A stretch of DNA of 46,814 nt, from NCBI GenBank assembly GCA_017551425.1, contig JAFZLQ010000070.1, positions 1-46,814 of the forward strand, read 5' to 3'. The notes under the pieces are model-generated. The model did no database searches. It was not told where the DNA came from and was given only the letters and a program-made list of their open reading frames with translations. A program made the position numbers and the translations under genes. Each line of letters opens with the position of its first letter. The first letter of the stretch is position 1. Positions 45,561 to 46,814 of the stretch are shown piece by piece. This stretch comes from Bacteroidales bacterium. Its GTDB lineage: Bacteria > Bacteroidota > Bacteroidia > Bacteroidales > UBA932.

Positions 45561-46614
45561 CTTCCGCACCACAGCCATATCAGAACAACTCGACAAGGCC
45601 CTCACCGAGGGCCGTGTCGCTTGTTTCTGCACCCCCGGCTGCTGGAACGCCGCCACTCAGGAGTACCTGCCGGACGTATTCCGCCGCAGGGGAAATCTCG
45701 TGCGCGTATTCGGGCCTTCCGGCGCAGAGTTCGCGGCGGGAGCCGGCCGCATCGACTTCAGCGCCTCAGACCTGGAGGGCCTGGATGCGGTGGTGGTGGA
45801 AATCCAGGACGTGGGCGTCCGCTACTTCGGCTACACCCGGGACGTAATGCGCCTGCTGAGCTTCCGCGCCCGCATGGAGGACGGTCCCGCCATCTACATC
45901 GTGGACCATCTGAATCCCGCCGGCCGTGCCGTCGAGGGTACCATCCCGGTGGTTGACGGAGACCCGTGGACTCCCCGCGTCGCCCACAGGCACGGACTCA
46001 CGCTGGGAGAGCTCAGCCATCTGCACTGCTCCGAGATAGACGCCCGCTTCCCGCTGCACGTAATATCCGCCCTCACGGGAGCCGCAGGACGGGAACTGCT
46101 GCCCTGGGCCATAGCTCCGGCGCCGGACGTCACGGGCCTTTTCAGCTGCGACATGCTCGGCGGCGGCGGACTCTGGTGCAAGACCAGCGTCACCCCCGGC
46201 ATCGGCACTCCCCGGCCGTACGAATACATCGGCGCCCCGTACATCAACAATGCCAGCGGCATTCCGCCGAGCCCTGCGGGAGTGCTCATGCGCCCCTGCG
46301 AATTCACGCCCGCCTATGGGCTTTACGCAGGCGAGGTATGCCGCGGCTGGCAGATAATCCTTCTGCCGGGAGCCCAGTACAATTCGCTCCTTCACGCAGT
46401 GCAGCTGATGCGCTGGATAGCGGACCGCAATTCCCAGTTCGAGATCAACCAGGGGCTGCTCGGACGCATCTGCGACCCTGTCATAAGCGAGTACCTGCGG
46501 GGCAACATAACCTTCGACATAGTGCAGGAGCATGTCAAAGGGGAAGAACAGAAGTGGATACGCAAGGCAAAACGCTTCATATTGTATGAGGATCAGCCTT
46601 ACCGCATAAAATAG
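45553..46614 (+). CDS. Divergent NamZ/DUF1343-family protein without signal peptide
   Basis: A 353-residue protein of the DUF1343 (exo-beta-N-acetylmuramidase NamZ, GH171) family. Shared parts are VVEIQDVGVRYFGYTRDVMRLL, VDHLNPAGRAVEGT, HRHGLTLGELSHL and GIGTPRPYEYIGAPYI, matching the family's IQDVGxRFYTY, DRPNPxGG...VEG, RHGMTxGEL and GRGTxRPFExxGAPW. In known members a conserved SPEHG stretch precedes them; here the aligned stretch is GPSGAE, and the N-terminal region is short. No signal peptide is present, unlike typical Bacteroidota NamZ proteins, so it would act in the cytoplasm. It follows glmM with overlap, at the amino-sugar branch of cell-wall metabolism. Start: ATG 45553; an upstream in-frame ATG at 45511 lies inside glmM. 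Confidence 0.8.
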   Translation: MFSFRTTAISEQLDKALTEGRVACFCTPGCWNAATQEYLPDVFRRRGNLVRVFGPSGAEFAAGAGRIDFSASDLEGLDAVVVEIQDVGVRYFGYTRDVMRLLSFRARMEDGPAIYIVDHLNPAGRAVEGTIPVVDGDPWTPRVAHRHGLTLGELSHLHCSEIDARFPLHVISALTGAAGRELLPWAIAPAPDVTGLFSCDMLGGGGLWCKTSVTPGIGTPRPYEYIGAPYINNASGIPPSPAGVLMRPCEFTPAYGLYAGEVCRGWQIILLPGAQYNSLLHAVQLMRWIADRNSQFEINQGLLGRICDPVISEYLRGNITFDIVQEHVKGEEQKWIRKAKRFILYEDQPYRIK

Positions 46615-46615
46615 T

Positions 46616-46646
46616 TTTGCAAATTGCCGGGATTTTGCTATCTTTG
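46616..46646 (+). promoter_or_regulatory. rpmE2 promoter (TTTG-N19-TATCTTTG)
   Basis: TTTG at 46616-46619 and TATCTTTG at 46639-46646, with a 19-nt spacer, match the consensus fully. It starts 2 nt after the stop of the NamZ-like gene. The start site would lie near 46652, about 20 nt upstream of the ribosomal protein ATG. Confidence 0.85.
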
Positions 46647-46673
46647 CGCCCGCAATAAAAACTATAGTTTTAT

Positions 46674-46814
46674 ATGAAACAAGGAATCCATCCCGAAACC
46701 TACCGACTTGTAGCTTTCAAGGATATGTCAAACGAAGATGTATTCATCACCCGCAGCTGCGCCACCTCCAAGGAGACGATAGTTATCGAAGGTGTTGAGT
46801 ATCCTCTTGTGAAG
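46674..46814 (+). CDS. rpmE2: Ribosomal protein L31 type B, N-terminal part (3' end outside window)
   Basis: The first 47 codons are open to the end of the window. The protein starts [20 protein letters not shown] and continues with [20 protein letters not shown], the typical opening of type B L31 (about 80-90 residues in full). Type A forms carry a CxxC zinc ribbon; only one cysteine (Cys29) is visible here, which fits the zinc-free type B. It is transcribed from the strong consensus promoter just upstream. Identification is confident although the gene is cut. Confidence 0.93.
   Translation, partial: MKQGIHPETYRLVAFKDMSNEDVFITRSCATSKETIVIEGVEYPLVK

Overview
The window looks like a chromosomal piece of a moderately GC-rich member of the Bacteroidales (phylum Bacteroidota). 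The evidence is a complete SusC/SusD polysaccharide utilisation locus, a FimA/Mfa-type fimbrial cluster, many lipoproteins with acidic residues just after the lipobox cysteine, and promoters of the Bacteroidota form TTTG-N19/20-TAnnTTTG instead of sigma-70 boxes. Housekeeping genes (secA, ssb, gyrB, tig, glmM, cdd, rpmE2, SRP RNA) show it is core chromosome, not a plasmid or phage. Family-level placement is not decided; a lipid-type alpha-oxoamine synthase next to a ketoreductase-like SDR would suit a sphingolipid- or sulfonolipid-making lineage. No tRNA, rRNA, CRISPR array, insertion sequence or prophage was seen.

Layout. 1-2412: the 3' part of secA, a convergent small zinc-ribbon gene, then ssb. 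2419-6867: three lipoprotein genes of a fimbrial cluster (fimbrillin, Mfa2/FimB-like anchor, large DUF4906-type tip protein) starting 6 nt after ssb. 6834-7481: a small arginase-fold enzyme on the minus strand. 7539-13712: a conserved hypothetical gene, lplA, and a glycine-cleavage operon (gcvT, gcvH, split gcvPA/gcvPB) with an SDR at its end; a very good promoter for gcvT lies across the end of lplA, and LplA is the obvious supplier of lipoyl groups for GcvH.

13883-27803: a mannan-type utilisation locus. An AraC regulator precedes susC, susD, two IPT/TIG surface glycan-binding lipoproteins, a GH26 beta-mannanase, a GH5 endo-glucanase/mannanase and a GH130 mannosylglucose phosphorylase. Together these suggest that (gluco)mannan is bound and cut at the surface, imported by SusCD, and Man-beta-1,4-Glc is phosphorolysed inside. 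A 13-nt element, AGTATCANTATTT, occurs once upstream of araC and once directly upstream of the susC -33 box, and is a candidate operator for the AraC protein.

27809-30766 (minus strand): SRP RNA, cytidine deaminase, phosphohexomutase and FtsE. 30838-37418: a very long TPR protein, a TonB-receptor-like beta-barrel protein and gyrB. 37419-39715: a REP-like hairpin, an alpha-oxoamine synthase, a tandem array of REP half-units, and an SDR whose GTG start codon lies inside the last REP half-unit. 39690-42720: a PgpH-like 7TM-HD phosphodiesterase and a trigger factor without a PPIase domain. 42729-46814: an M20 dipeptidase (minus), glmM, a divergent NamZ/DUF1343 protein, and the start of rpmE2.

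The parts most worth a second look are the AraC/SusC element, the duplicated C-terminal module in the second glycan-binding protein, the terminator hairpin just in front of the GH26 gene, the REP array that supplies a start codon next to a putative lipid-synthesis pair, the PPIase-less trigger factor, and the NamZ-like protein with an altered active-site motif.
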